A stretch of DNA of 64,000 nucleotides from Sipunculus nudus (Eukaryota; Annelida; Sipuncula; Golfingiida; Sipunculidae), in contig CM049310.1 of assembly GCA_026874595.1 (NCBI GenBank), positions 83,491,056-83,555,055 of the forward strand, written 5' to 3'. The notes beneath the pieces are model-generated. The model did not search any database. It was not told the origin of the DNA and saw only the letters and a list, made by a program, of their open reading frames with translations. This document shows positions 25,601 to 40,600 of this stretch, piece by piece. Position numbers and translations under genes: made by a program. Numbering within the stretch: position 1 is the first letter of the stretch; each line of letters opens with the position of its first letter.

Positions 25601-28600
25601 TTCTTGTAAAATATAAAACAAACTGGCCTCAGTGAAATCAGTCAAAAAACGTTTTGCAGGTTTATAACTCATATGGGAAAATACAGCAAAATGGCTAAGT
25701 TAAGCTTCCCATAACTCAGCCAAAAATCACTAAACCAAAACCATTTGAACAAACCTGAATTATCAATATCTAAGGAAAGTTAATGTGTGAGATTTTAGAA
25801 TTTGGCCCAGTGGTTTTTGAGAAGAAGATCTTTGTAGCCACTGAGCTGAAATGGGCTGTTATGGCATATGACTAAATTCAGCTTCCCATAACTCAGCCAA
25901 AAGTCACTGAACTGAGACCATTTGAACAAACTTCAGAAAGCACTACCCAAGGATCATTTCTGTGCAATCAGTGTCGCTCCAATGCCGCAATTTTATTGGC
26001 CGTGTCCCTTTATTTTTAGGCAGGCGCGTCCAAGTGGACGCACTATTTTGGCACGTGTCCCTCATAATTTAAATTATGCGATACTTAAACAAACGTAGTT
26101 ACATGAAAATTTATAAAGATTGAAAAAAATCGATGTACGTATCCCTTCAGAAAGATTTGGGGAAATCCTCTGGTATCTGAATCCCTGATAAAACTATACG
26201 CGGGATTACATAATACACACAGGTTTAATGCTCACACCATTGATGTCTTGAATAGATTGCCTCAGGGATGGTCCATACACACGGAGGTGTTGCAGCTTTT
26301 CTGACAAAGATCGATGTTCTAGTGGTCAGAATAAAGTTGCAAGCGAGCGTCCAGTGCTCGACACTGACGTGATTTTCTTGAGCCTACATAGTCTCACAAT
26401 AATGCATTTTAATTATTTGAAACATGAATATGAAAAAGCAGATATTTTTAGGATTTATCGAAGTTTAGAAGGTGCGACCTGGTCAATATTTACAGCGTTT
26501 CACCCCTAAGTTAATCCGCGAAGTACGGTTAGAAACTTGTCTGCCCAGTTTTCGAAAGTTCGCGTATCTTGTCAAGCAGTTCTCAACAACGTTAGACTGT
26601 TTTCAATTATCAGATCAATCATTTCATTATAATGCCTTAGATTACTTTACTACGATAAGTCAGACGATTATTTCCCTCAAAGCACTTAGGTCTTCCACAA
26701 TGATCTCAAACAATTTGCCTGTATAGTGACATCGTTTCATGGCAGGCCAGCCAACCGACAGCCCCTCTTTTAATGCATATTCCTATTCTGGACTGAACGG
26801 GTCATAAGCTTTAATTTGAATAGAAATTCCCTCATTCGTAGAGCCTCAGGGTCACGTGATTTTGCTGCAGCCCGGTACGAAATTAAGCCCAAGCCGGGGA
26901 ATATACTTCATCGAAAATGTGATGTTTCTCGTGACTAAATGACTCACTATCCCAGTATATAAACAATATGTAAATGTCATAACTAAGAAGAACCGATCTA
27001 TTTTGTTATCGGTTGCTTTATATTTCTCAGACCAATAATGCAGACGTTTTAAAATCGTTTGCTACTGGTCAAACAAGTATAATATGGCGGCTATCCGCAG
27101 CATATTTTCCCGGTTAAGCTGACATTGTTTCCACGGATATAGGCGTAGGTTACGTAGGTTAGCACGAAAATTTCAGGAATCAAGATGCACTGATCAAAAT
27201 ATTCTGAGTACAGTTTCTGTAATAAATAAAGTATGATTTTTAGAGAAATTGTGATTTCTAGTAGTTTGATACTTACCTAACAATTATGATAAGCCTATAA
27301 GGCAATGCGGGCCGCAAATTTTCCCGGCTGACAAGTAACATTTTTCCACGGCAATACGCCTAAGCATAAATGACACGGAAAGGTCACTTAAGTTTCAGTT
27401 ACCGATTGTTTTACTTTTATTGGGATCTGAGTTGTTCAAAACATGTTTCGATACTGACTTGCCACTTTGAATGGTACAAGCTGACTCAATCAAAGATGAT
27501 CGTGTTTAAGCAATTTGCAATCTGTACATGGTCATCTATGTATAATGTTGTTATTGAGACAAGAATTTCCAAGGCTTAAGTTTTATGAAGACTTGAGATA
27601 GGTGACCTGTAATATATTTAACAATTCCAGCCTTTACAATACCTATTATTCATTTCAAAATGCGCAAGACTTTCATATAACATTGATTATTTTAACATAA
27701 AAAATTGCTTCGAAGAACGTGTCCCCACCTAATTTTGGTTTGTCCCCCAGAAATTTCATCAAGGGGCCCGGTGTCCCTTTGTGTTTTATGCCTAGGAGCA
27801 ACACTGGCAATATTAAACAATTTGGCCATATGGTTTCAGAGAAGAAGTTTTTTGTAGCTGTCAGTATTAAACAGGCACTGATGACCCCGTACAAAAAAGG
27901 CCGATGCAGGTGGCGCCACCAATACCTTCATTTCAGATATGACTCATGTGACCAACATTGGCATAAAATTTGGTGATGTTAGCTTCAGCGGTTTCTGAGA
28001 TTGTAATTTTAGTATGCTTTTTTGGACAGATGACTAAGTTCATCTTCCTGTAACTCGGCCAAAATTCATCGAACTTAAACCGTTTGAACAAACTTGAGAG
28101 AGATTGTTCCAAGAATCATTTCTGTGAAATATTGGAAAATTTGGCTGAACAGTTTCGGGGAAGAAGATTTTTAAAGCTTTTTTAGCTTTTTCCCTATAAA
28201 ATCTATGAAAATGCAGTTAGCCAAAAAATAAGCAAAATCCAATAGAGTTTTTGTGATGACTAATTTTTTGCATTAAATTTCATGATGCTAACTCTTGCCG
28301 TTTTCAAGTTAGTATGGGTTAATGTACAGACGACGGACGCCGGACGACACCACACCATCGCATAAGCTCACAGGTTCGCTAAAAATGCAATTGTCTACAA
28401 CCCATGACAGACGCCATGTCATTCGGCCACAAGGTTCGGAAGAACCAGAAGGTTGCAAAATATAAATGTTGGTTTTTGTAATAAAGTTTTACATCTAATA
28501 ATAGGCCTTTGGTCCCGCATAAGCTTAAAGGTCTGACCGTGTGATAATTTTTTAGTTTCAGAGAATAATTGCCAAATTTCAATTGGCACTCAAACTATAG

Positions 28601-31600
28601 GTGCATTCAATGAACTACATCTTCACACAGCGCTTTAACTATAGGCCTACTGCCTATATGGTAAGCGCTGTTTGTTATGACCTCGTATCCTGAATTGCTA
28701 CACCAGAGGGGAGCACTGTATTTTTGTCCAATCAGATGAGACCTTGTGCTGGAAGACACAGCCAAGCGAGGAACATACGGAGCCAATCATGTTTATTTCG
28801 TTTTGAGTGACAGCTCATCAACCTGGTAACCATCTGAACAAGCCACAGGCTCAGAGAGAGTTGCCGCAGACATGGTTTGCTTAGGGCCTTGGGCACATAA
28901 GATGCCCGGCCAGTGAGCTGTAATTCAAACGAAACGTAACAACACCTCACTGGCTGGTTTCAGTTCTGCAGACATCAGATACATGGTTACGCTAACACAG
29001 TCATACTGTGAGAATCGAATCGGTCGATGATGCGAGAATGCAGAGGGAGCAATTAAATTTCGACCTTAAACTGTCTTCAAACGGCGCCTGAAGCGGAGCT
29101 AAGGGCGGAGCCAGGATGCCAGTCGAGTGTTTGTTTATTGGCATCTGGTTGGCTGCTTGTCACTTCAAACGCATGTTTTTTTCAGCAGACAACAAACCGC
29201 CATCTGGCTCTAAATATATCATAAACAGTCAAAGCTGGCAGCATGAAAATCAGTGGCTTCTTTAGGAGTGTAAGATTTCCATTGCCTCGGGAGTGTATCA
29301 ATGAACTTTTCATCACAGAAAGTTTGAATCTCAGTAGGTCCTACTTGAAGGTTCAAAATTCTGTGTCAAGTTTAGAAGGTGACTTTGAGTCGAATCAGAT
29401 AAAACAAGTTGACTAACATCGACCCAGAAATTAAGGAGAAGAAGCATTCTTTTGTGATTTTGAAAAGTCTGAATAAATTTGCATAATTAAAGAAATTCAA
29501 AATTCTGTGTAGAAATTTGAATCACTCACCTTGTCCTATCAGATAAAACAAAATCAAAATTGATCAAGCAATAAAGGAGAAAAAGCATTCTTGTGAATTT
29601 TGGACAGACAAACATATATAAAACACAGACATAAAACCCTCAGGCCTATGGCCAGAGCTAAAATGTCATGTCTGAAATTTGTTTCTTTTAGGATAGGCCC
29701 ATGCTCTGTTGGTGAAACTGTCAGTTAAATAAAGATAAAGGTTAACATACATATAAGTTATTACATATTATTATAGTGAGTTATCTATCTGCATTTCCTG
29801 TAGAATTTACATGATTTTTGGCAAAACTCTACATTTATTTTAATGAACTACAGGTATTCCTAGTAACAAAGGTTCTTATAGCTCTTCTGTGATAAATGTA
29901 TGAACTTCTTTATCTACAAGCTGTCAGAAATGGCTGCATAGGAATAAATTGATGAATGTGTACCCTCTTACCTGATCCTTTACCTACAACACGGTTGGCC
30001 AGACCCATGTCATGTGCTTCCTTCCCTGAGACAGGCCTTCCTGTCAGGATCATGTCAAGAGCACGAGACAGACCAATCAGCTGAGGGAGGCGGGCTGTAC
30101 CACCGTCAATCAAGGGTACACCTATATCAAACACAAATACAGGACACTGATATGTTATATGTCTGCCAAAGTGCCATTAGGCCAATGAAATATAGGACTG
30201 CATCTTTTTGGTACTACGTATGGCCAGCCTGAACTGTAAGCCAAGCATATCAATGCCTTTTGCATCTATTTTCAAGGTTGCAAATGTTTCATTATATGAC
30301 CAACCTTTTGGGGGTATCAATAAACTGACAATATAACAAGTGCAAGATGTAATCATGACATACCGTAAAATCTCCACTTAAAACCGGGTTTAATCAAGAA
30401 TTTCAAAATCTTGAAATCAGGTTGATTTCCTGAAAGCACTGTGCGGTTTATACTAGAAGGGTTTCCTGAATATCTACCTGACAGACATCGTTTTTGGGCC
30501 GGTGCGTGGGCGATAATATTGCAACTTTCGAAGGCTGTTCTTAGCATGCATGGGAGCCGTGTGTAAATGTATTATTTACGATTATTTGTTATTTATACAT
30601 TAAATATTGCTGATTAGTTTTCGTGTGATATATAACTTGTTATAAAATCTTGGTAATTGTCACCAAATAATACATTTACAACAACCCTGCTATTACACAC
30701 AGCGGCCCACTTCGTTGGGAATGGTCAAGCAAAATTGAAATACAAGCCTACTTTAACCCATTTGCGGCATTATTTAGCAATGATTATTTGTTTAAAACGT
30801 AAAATGAATAAAAAGCTGACATCGTAAAGAGTCACACAATGGCAGACGATTGTTTTTAAATCAAGTTTGAGTGCTGCCATGTGCTGAAACGCCCCGGTAT
30901 ACTGCTACGAATATTTAGAACGGCTGTACGCGGTGGGTAGTAAATAGAACAGCCACCTATTTCGTCCCAGCGTGCCTTGCGCGAACACTGCCTTGACAAA
31001 ATGGCTCTCCATACGGAAACTTTCTTCAGGTAAAAACTTGCTCACCCGGACTGGCCACTTTAATTTTACCTTAAAATCACTCGTTTTCAAGCGTCATGTT
31101 TCCTATACGCGCGTATCTCGACAAGGTAACTTCAGTTACTTTGATATTTAGTTAAGTTGACCAGCGATGTTTTCAAACGCACCAGCAAATTGTGACATGG
31201 GGCGATGTCAACGTACGATGTGACGATGATAATACCGAAGTAACCGGTATGAAAATGAGTTGAATCTTCCGAGTAATTCCTGAAAATGGAATTTTCATCA
31301 AAAATTAAGATTTCAAAATAATACTTTTAGAATTAAAATATACAGTGACTTGAAATGGATCAGCAGAATATTTTTTCGATAATATAATGACAAATCAGTA
31401 GCAAACAAGAATACGGCACGGAATATAAAATCTGTATAACCAGGCAGAGGTTCACCGGCCCATACATCTTCCCAAACTTCATGCTTGAGTGACCCTGCAA
31501 AAAAAGTGTTATGATGTGTTTAAATCAAATGCCCAAGGAATTTTTAAAGTGGACAGGAATGGCCGAGTCGCAACCTACGCGTGTTCATTTCTAGATGATG

Positions 31601-34600
31601 GCTTGATTGTGTCTTTTGTCAAATCATTCCGTAGCGAAAGTTGGTGCGGTTTGAAAGGGGGGTTCTTAGTATTTGAGCCCCTCGTGGTGTCTCGCCTGGA
31701 ATTTCGGCGAAGTCTGGGTGCGGTTTTAATCGGAAGTGCGTTTTTAAGTGGAGATTTTACGGTAGTCGCCAGCGTTTGCCAAGAACCGTGACCTTGACCT
31801 TGGACCGATCATGGCCAAAAAGAATAGGCTTGGACAGTTACCGATTTTACACTTTTCTTGTAAGTTTCAGATCAATTGCTGCAAAACTGCGACCTGTAGA
31901 CCAAACAGACCAAAAAACAAACAAACAGACACGACGATTAGCCTATAGTCGCCAGACCTAGGCTGGCAACTAGAACAACTGCACTGGCTAGAATTCACAT
32001 GTATGAATATGAATTCTGTTTAAATACCATTAAACTTTACTTCTATATGATTTGTATAAAAGATTTCACAATGAATTATATTCTTTCAATTAACTTTGAA
32101 AGGACAAGTACATTCAATTACAGTTTAATATTATACTTTTCAGAAAATTTTTTTATCAGATATTTTACCATCAGAGTATTAATGATAATTTCCCAGGAGA
32201 CACAAGATGCTCATTGTATGTAAAACCCTTTCTCACCAAACCTGCGACAGAACACTCCAAACACTGCATTCTCTTCAGCCACTCTGAGGTCACACATGAG
32301 GGACAGCTCCAGCCCTCCAGCGACTGCGTACCCGGAAACAGCGGCTATGACAGGTTTACTGAACATCATTCTGCTTGGGCCCTGTGGCAACAAAGTCACA
32401 TGTGTGTATTTTTTAGAGATATGATAAAATACAATAAAGTATTATGTATAAGCTGGATCCATTTATAAGACAGTCCAGAATTTTAGATAGGAGAGAAGGG
32501 AAAAATGTGGTTGACTGAATATTCACCGGGTTAAATTTTCCCACTTATTCAGTGTTTTGTGATGGTTCATTTTTTATGATCTTACCTTACATTAATTTAC
32601 ACAACCATTTAGTATATTGATTTCCTTAACATGTATGCAAATCTTAACTATTTTACGAGGACCTAAGGAAACACTGAATAAGTGAAAAATCTTCTTAAAT
32701 AGGGACATATGTAAACTTTTATCCTATTTACAATATCATTCTTTGATTAACACCTAACATAAAAATATATTAAATATATATATTACTGACACTGATATAT
32801 CATACATGGGATGCCAATGAAGCTACAGTATAGTGGAACCACCCCTTGTGACCACCCCACAATTGTTACCACCCAACAATTATGACCACTTTTAACCAGG
32901 TAACTTAGATTTAACAAAAATGACCACCCCCAAATTACGACCGCATTAGTCAGTCCGAACCGTGGTCATAATTGTGGGGTTCAACTGTATAAGCGACTGT
33001 TCATCAGTGTAGAAGAGGCTTCATTAGAAACAAAGGTTTTATTTTTGTGATAACTTCTCTTTGGCAAACATCTAAATTTCAAAACCCTGACAAACAGAAA
33101 GCCAACCACAGTCAGGGTTGGTTGGGCAATACCAAAGTAGGTATTACCCAGGTTGGGCAATAAGTCTTAAAACCCACATGCAGGTTTTATGGGCAATATG
33201 ATAGGAACTTTTTGAAAAACATTCTTTTTAATCTCAGAATCACTGGCTGCATGAAATGCACATAATCAAAATTAAAAGGAAAAGCTACAGTGAATGTCTA
33301 TGAAATAAAAAGTTAAATACCACATGATGAGCAACATCATAGATATTAATAAAGATGCATACAGGTAAGATATAAATACATTTTCATACACCACTGCCTT
33401 TTGTATGCTATATCATGCATTATGTTCAAACTGTATTTTATACAAATTGCTACAAGTCAAATTCATGTCCACATAAGGCTTGACAGCAAGTCACAAGCTT
33501 AGCAGCATGTTGTAATCCAAGTTGATTGTTTTTATGTGGCCAAAGCTAGAGAAGCAGAGCAGCAGATCTGGCTGGCATGCAGAGAAGATTGGATGCATAT
33601 GACACTAGGTCCACAGTACTTCACCACACTGATGAACAGAATTATACCTAAATTTTAGACCAAGTAAATTCAGTCTAACTTGTACATCATGTTGAAAGGT
33701 CTAGGTTATGATACTTATTCATTGAACAAGGAAAAACATTAATGCTGTTTGGTGTTAAGTGCCATATCTTGCTATTATCTCTGACAGAATAGAACATTTT
33801 ATTGGGATGATTTGACTTCTCTGGATGTACATACATCATCTAATATGACTGAATATGAAAATAAGCGATTGATTTAATCAATTATGAAAGAAAATGACCT
33901 ATCATCAATATATAATCATTTAATTGGCACACGGCTCATAACCGCCTACCATGGGGCCTCTACCATTCAAGTCATCAATACTTGGAAATTCTATGTCCTC
34001 TCCACCGGTAGCCAGAGCCTCCAAATCAAATCCTGCACAAAATGTTCCTCCTGAAATCAAGGAAATATAACAAATTTTAAAGTTAATAGTCTAAATCAAA
34101 CACACACCAATCATTACATGAATGTCTTTGTCACTCTCAGTTTTTTTTTTTTAGTTATTCTGTAGTTATTTATTTTTTTTTTCTAATTATGAACACTCAG
34201 TCGTTTTAAACTATACATGTAACTATTATTATCAATGTAATTTTTAAAATACTGAAGTCAATAGTTTTTACATATATGTAACTGACTGACATATGTACAT
34301 GAATAAGTGTTTCCATGTTCGATAGGCTTAGTCAGCATTTTGAAATCAACTAATATGATAAATTATCTAAATTGTATGCATGGTCTGCCATCTTGTTAAA
34401 TGTGTTTCAAGGTCCACTATGGAAATAAGTATACCTCACAAACGTAAGGTTACTTTTAAGTGCTCCTTTTTCATGGCTTTTAACACTTGCAGATTTTATG
34501 AATATAATTTTGATAGATATATGTATATTTTATATTTATCCATTTTATTGTGATCTGTATGTGTTTGTTGTTGTGAATTAAATATATCTATCTATCTATT

Positions 34601-37600
34601 ACAGGTACATGGTGTTACGATATAACATGATACATCACCTGCTATACTGAAAATGATAAATCAAACAGAAGTGTCAAGGGAATGAAAAAATTAACTTGAT
34701 ACAAGCTTTGCATTCACATGTTGTTATTTTTACATATTTTCTCCCTCCATAGCAAAAGAGATTGTGTTTTTCTCTTACACTGTATATTATAGTGGATGTT
34801 AATTGTTTTCACAAAAGTAAAGGCCTGTTTAAAATGCTTGCTTTTACATTAAATTTCTTATGTATGTTAACAACAAACAGTATTCAAGAGGTAATCAACA
34901 GTCATCAATTGTGACTGAGATTCATAAAATCTTAATTAACCAGTATATAGCTCATATGATCACTTCATGTGCAGACCTTGAAACAATTTTTTCATACCGA
35001 TTAGAAAAAAATAATTTAATTACACTTCAGTTGCTATTAAATAGTGTGCCAGGTAAAATGTAACTCTAGATCAATTAAAATGATTTTTTATCCAAATCAC
35101 ATTTCTTTTAAAGTACCGGTAAGTCATTTATTTGATATGTGTGATGAGGTAAATAATTTCTTTTCCATGTAACTGTGATGAAGTAGCATTTCTGATGCTT
35201 GCAAAATGGTCACCTTGAAATTATGTCAACACCATATTAAAATCCATAAGAAATGATCTTTAACTGTTCGAGACATTTTTCAACTTTATATATAATATTA
35301 TTTTCTTCGTTTGCTATTCATGTTCTTTGTGATACCCATGGCCAATCAACCAAGTGAACAACTCCAAGACAAGAACAACTTCTCATGTGCAACACCTGGG
35401 TGGGGTGTAAGTGAGAGCTGGATTATAAATTGTTCCTAGATTAAGCTCAGTTCATCTGAGCCTGTTGACTTCAATTCCAATCAATTTCAGTATTATTGAT
35501 ACATTTTTCTCTGAACTTCGAATAAAATTCAAAACTGATCCCATGTCTCTTCATGTGTGGTCAACAACTCGGAATACTGTACCATCAGGATCTGTGTTAA
35601 TGCCAACATCCAACAGATTTACTGAACCTTGAAGTTAAATGTGGCCAAGAAATTTTTACCTTTGCCATACAGCACAGCTACATACAAGTCATCATTCATC
35701 TCAAAATCCCTGAAAGCTTCAACCAGAGCCTGGGCTGTTGCGGGGTTCACACAGTTCTTTTTCTCTGGTCGATTGATACCAATCAGCATCACCTTACCGA
35801 TGGTGTCTGTTTCTACCAATGGACCTGTAGACAAAAGCACCAAAAACATGCATAATACGCCCGTCATTTATCTGGTGACCTCTGACCTCATTAAATATGT
35901 GTGAATTTTGATAAGAATGTAATTCAGTGAGAAACTATTGGTAAATATGCATAATGAGTTTCCTGTAAATCCAAAGGATTTTTGTAAGTCACACCAAGTT
36001 ACCTACAAAGTGTGGTGACCTCTGACCTCATTAAATATGCGTGAATTTTGATGAGAATATATACCAGGTGAGAAAGTCTATTGGTAAATATTTACAATGA
36101 ATTTCATGAAAATCTATCAACACTAACAGTTAAAGGGGCCTAATCACCTATCTTGCATTCATAAACTAAAGGTAATCCTTTGAAGCTTTTAAAAAAATAG
36201 GCCAGAAAACGTAGATATCACCACCCACAGGCTGTTATGTGGGGTCCTGCCAAACTAATCAAAACAAATTCAACAAGGGCATCTGGCCCCAAGTACAGAG
36301 CTTTGCAAATGGCATTTTGCAACAAGGGACCTTTCTACCTCCACATAAATGCAACCTAACACCTTAGGTTACATGTTTTTCCGGTTTGTCAACATTGTTG
36401 TATCTATAAACACGTTGTTGATAAACAAGTTCATACCTCCTCCAAGGAGGTGTTATAAGCACTTTTCATAGTCAGAATTACCCTTAGATCATTAATATAT
36501 ACACAGAGGAAGCCAGAAATCACATAAATGCTTTTTCAAAAGATAGGTGAATGGGCAGCTTTAATGGACGGACGGTGGGTATACCATAATACTCCCAAGA
36601 CGGGGGTATAAAAAAGTGATGTGGTAACAGATACACAACGTGACTGGTCCTTGAAATCAGTGATAATGATGTACTGCCCTGTTAGTGTTACAACAGAAGA
36701 TACCAAGTGCCTGGTGGAGAGGAAACAATACCTCATTTTCTTTGCAGTTAGTCAGTGCCCGTACTTTCAGATATAGCTGAAGGCACTTGCACACTGTGTC
36801 AAGCAGTACATACTGTACGTAGCTACTCGGTGACAGTTTGGGATACGTTCCTTTTTTATTGGGAGCCTGGTCAGTGGTCACAGCTTTTCCTGCAATCATA
36901 GGTCGCCATTGGCAAATGCAATATCTTTGTAACTAATGGCAATATTTTTTTCATTTAAAAACTGTGATGATTCTGAAATGAAACGCTCTCCAAATAACTG
37001 GAATATTTTTTTAAATTAAAAAATTCTTATTTTGAAACTTTCAAAATGAAGCTGAACATCCTTACCAATGTATATATATATATATATATGACGTTTGAAA
37101 ATATTGGCCATTGCCTCAAATATTTTAATAACTGCATGTTATAATGTGGCTTATGTATCCATTCCATGGATACCCACCGCATATGAAGCTTCAAGTAGAC
37201 TGGAGAACGTAAATCCTGTACTGGACAAAAATTCCTTTAAAGGGGCCCATTCACCTATAAAGCATGTTGAGTTAACACGAAAAATAGCTCTTAGAAAGAA
37301 AATTAAATAAAAATATTTCCTATGGTTTTAGCAAACCAATGTTCACATAATGTTGTATGTCGAAAGGCCTGTTATAAAAAATAACCATTCTGGAAAGCAT
37401 GAAGCACCTGTAACATCAACAGCTGATAGTATTTGTCCAGAGAGAATTGAAGCATATACGGCCCCGGTAAACGTCTTGCATTTAGTGGCAGTCCTGTATA
37501 AGGCTTTAGGCCTGTGTACTATTATGTTCATATTTTAACTTCCTTGGTGCAAGATAGGGCTGAGAACAGAACAGTAATGTTTCCTAGTGGTCAAATATAC

Positions 37601-40600
37601 AATACACAAAGATATACTGAACATTAATCAATGGATATATGTTAAATCTCACAGTTGTGTATGGAGTGTTATAATCACAGTTAACTGCAGGTGCAATCTT
37701 TGGACTCCACAATGCGTCAGTCACTGAAAAAAAGCAATTAAGGAGTTCATTCTTATGGGCTAGGTGTTAAACAGCCGTTTGCAAGGAAATGAGATTGTGT
37801 GCTGGGATGGTTCTGCTGGGAAACTTTTGTATAAAGCAAAACTTAACTGATATTGTGAAAAAATAAGCATAATATTGATCCTGATTATGTCCCTTTAAAT
37901 CAAACATTGTGTTTGTAACAGGAAAACTCACCCATTCAGGGGCAAAAAATGTTAAATTATGTATTCTCCTGAACAAGAAATTTTGTTGTAACCCCTGATT
38001 TAGTGCCTAAACAGTACTCACTTTAAAAGTTTACCTTCCCTGGACCTTACAGTTGTACCTAAAATTGGGACAATCACCAGGTGGCACGTGTCATGCATCA
38101 TTCTTCGTTCAGAAATTTATCATGAATATTAAGGATAAACACAAAATATCTTGACTCTGCGCAGGAGTTTAATAACGGATATGATGTTTTACGTTGGGGA
38201 ACCCCAAGGAAATCCCTTCCAGACATGCTTGTTTTTACCGCTTGAGATTAAGACCTACCTGATTCAACTGTTTAATGGACATGACAATTTTAAAGTGGTA
38301 TGTTATGTTACCATGTGATACAAATATGTTTGTATTCTTATATATGACACATTTTTAGCTGGAAGATTATTTTTAATTGTCCAGTGGCATGTCTCTAGTT
38401 TTCAAACACCTCGTGCTAGGGCTCTCTCAGCAGAGGGAACCAAAGCATAAGGAGAGTGCACAAAAGCTATGGGCTAATATTTTGGGTGTATCTAAAACCC
38501 GGAGATCTCCGGCCGGAGATCAAATAAATCCCGGAGATCGCGATATCTTAATGAATAAGGCAGCAATTCGTATTAAACGTTCCCCTTGACACTTCTTAAT
38601 GACATCCGCATCGAATATGATACTTAATTTGCAAGTGCACAAAGTATTTATTCAGTTATCCACGGAAACTTCACCCGGAGACGACCCGGAGATCGTCCGG
38701 AGACCGCCATCTTGCCCGGAGATCCGCCAATGAGTGCTTCCCACTCGCCACAACAGATGCCGCCACATACATGTCTTAATTCCCCGCTCTGATATGTGAT
38801 ATCGTTTACGAGTCTAATTGATTGGAACTGTCACTAAAATACGTATATTGTTTAAAAAACTGTTTAATACACTAATCATATATTCTCTTTACCAATTTTC
38901 TATTTCTGAAAACTCTAGAATGTTTGTAATATGTTTATAACTAATTATATTTTCTTGCATATCATACAGAATATTTTCTTTTAGTATAAATTTTATATTA
39001 TAAATATGTGATAATATATCCTTAATTTTTTAATGGTATAAAGGGTATGCATTAAATATGGAAATATCAAAATTATAGAACATATAAAATAGTATGTCAA
39101 ATATGTGGTTTACTTAATAGTGAAATATCAAAATTATAAAACATATAAAAACTATGTCAAAATTGTGGTTTATTAATTCTGCACTAAGACCAGAATTTAA
39201 CGGATTTAAAACATAATTATATAAAAAGGGCAGCGCGAGGATACCCCCATCAAAGTTAATTGATTACTAAATTATGGATTCTCTTCCCGGCGCGCCTGGG
39301 CATACAGGCAGGTGCTGGTGTGTAGTACTGTGTACACAGTTATTACGGGCAAACCTCATTAACGGTGTGGCTCATCCAGAGACATGGCCAATTTGACTAT
39401 TTAATAATAAACTAATTAAACTCATATATTTCTGTTGCGCACCGTTGAAGGCAAACGAATTCATTTATGGAGTAATATTGTTTATGTACGGACAGTGATG
39501 ACCAATAGACCTCGGCAGGGAAATTAATCCTTTGTAGCTATTTGAAGTACTGTAATCCTATTACCCTTTGATTGTACGGCCCACTAACGAAACCCCTTAG
39601 TTTGAAAATATGAGCATTTCCACTTTCTTGCTTTCTGTAGTTATATAAATAGTGTAACCTCTCTCTCTCCAACACACAATCTTAATACGCTTCCTATATG
39701 TCCTACCATCTCTCATACTCTTTCTCTCTTTTTCTCCCCCCCCCCCTCTCTCTCTCTCACAACTACACACATACATATATAGTCTAAATATGTTTCCCTA
39801 AATCTCCTATAACATCACCCATTCTCCTTTCTTTTTCTCTCTCTATATCTCTCTCTCTTTCTTTCCTTACTCTCACTCTCTCTCTCTCTCAATTGGCATT
39901 GCCCCTCTGTTACCTAATTAATTTCACATTATGTAATAGATCACACAATTTTATTAAAGTTAATAGAAGACGAATTATACATATATGGAATAATATTAAA
40001 GTAGGGCAATCTATAATGCTATTGCCACCGTTCTGCCAAATGTTCCAATTTTGCATTGTTGGAACCCATTAAAAACGACTTAAAAAGGTTTGTTCAAAAA
40101 CATGATGATTACGCGAAATGGTCAGAATACAAAGTAGATTTGATCAATATTCTGCATAATGCTTCCCCGTCAGACTTCGAAGGAAATTGTGAGAATCTTT
40201 CCCTGAAATGGCATGAAACTGTAAGAGAATATTTTGATGAGCAACTAAAATCAGATTTGATGAAATACCCATATAGGCCTATTTTAGAAGAGTGTAACGT
40301 GTATGACAGTGCCTCCGGACTTGCCAACTACGGAGCTGAATCGTTTAATGCTGTAATTAAACGTCTAAGAAATTGGAAAGAAGCACCAACAGACACCTTG
40401 ACGTTGTGCTTTTATTATCTTCAAAATTATTATCTGAAAGAAATTTTGCGGGGTTATTGTAATTTAGGTTCCTATCATTTAAAGTCAGAATATATGCATT
40501 TATTAGAAAACCCTGAGGATCAACCATTCCCCAAGGATACTTGCGCCCCGGGACTAATAGTTCAAAAGGTAAAAAACAATATAAACCAGTTCATGTCTGA

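Noticed and set aside
26472-26726. 84-codon frame inside the 25969-27806 element as its transposase
   Set aside because: Too short and without DDE, BED or dimerisation-type text; probably chance.
31489-31791. 100-codon plus frame in the TA-flanked element
   Set aside because: It crosses the element terminus and shows no transposase motif.
36657-36899. Minus-strand frame considered as crotonase exon 1
   Set aside because: No presequence character and no donor giving phase 1 into exon 2. The frame at 42805-42925 fits both.
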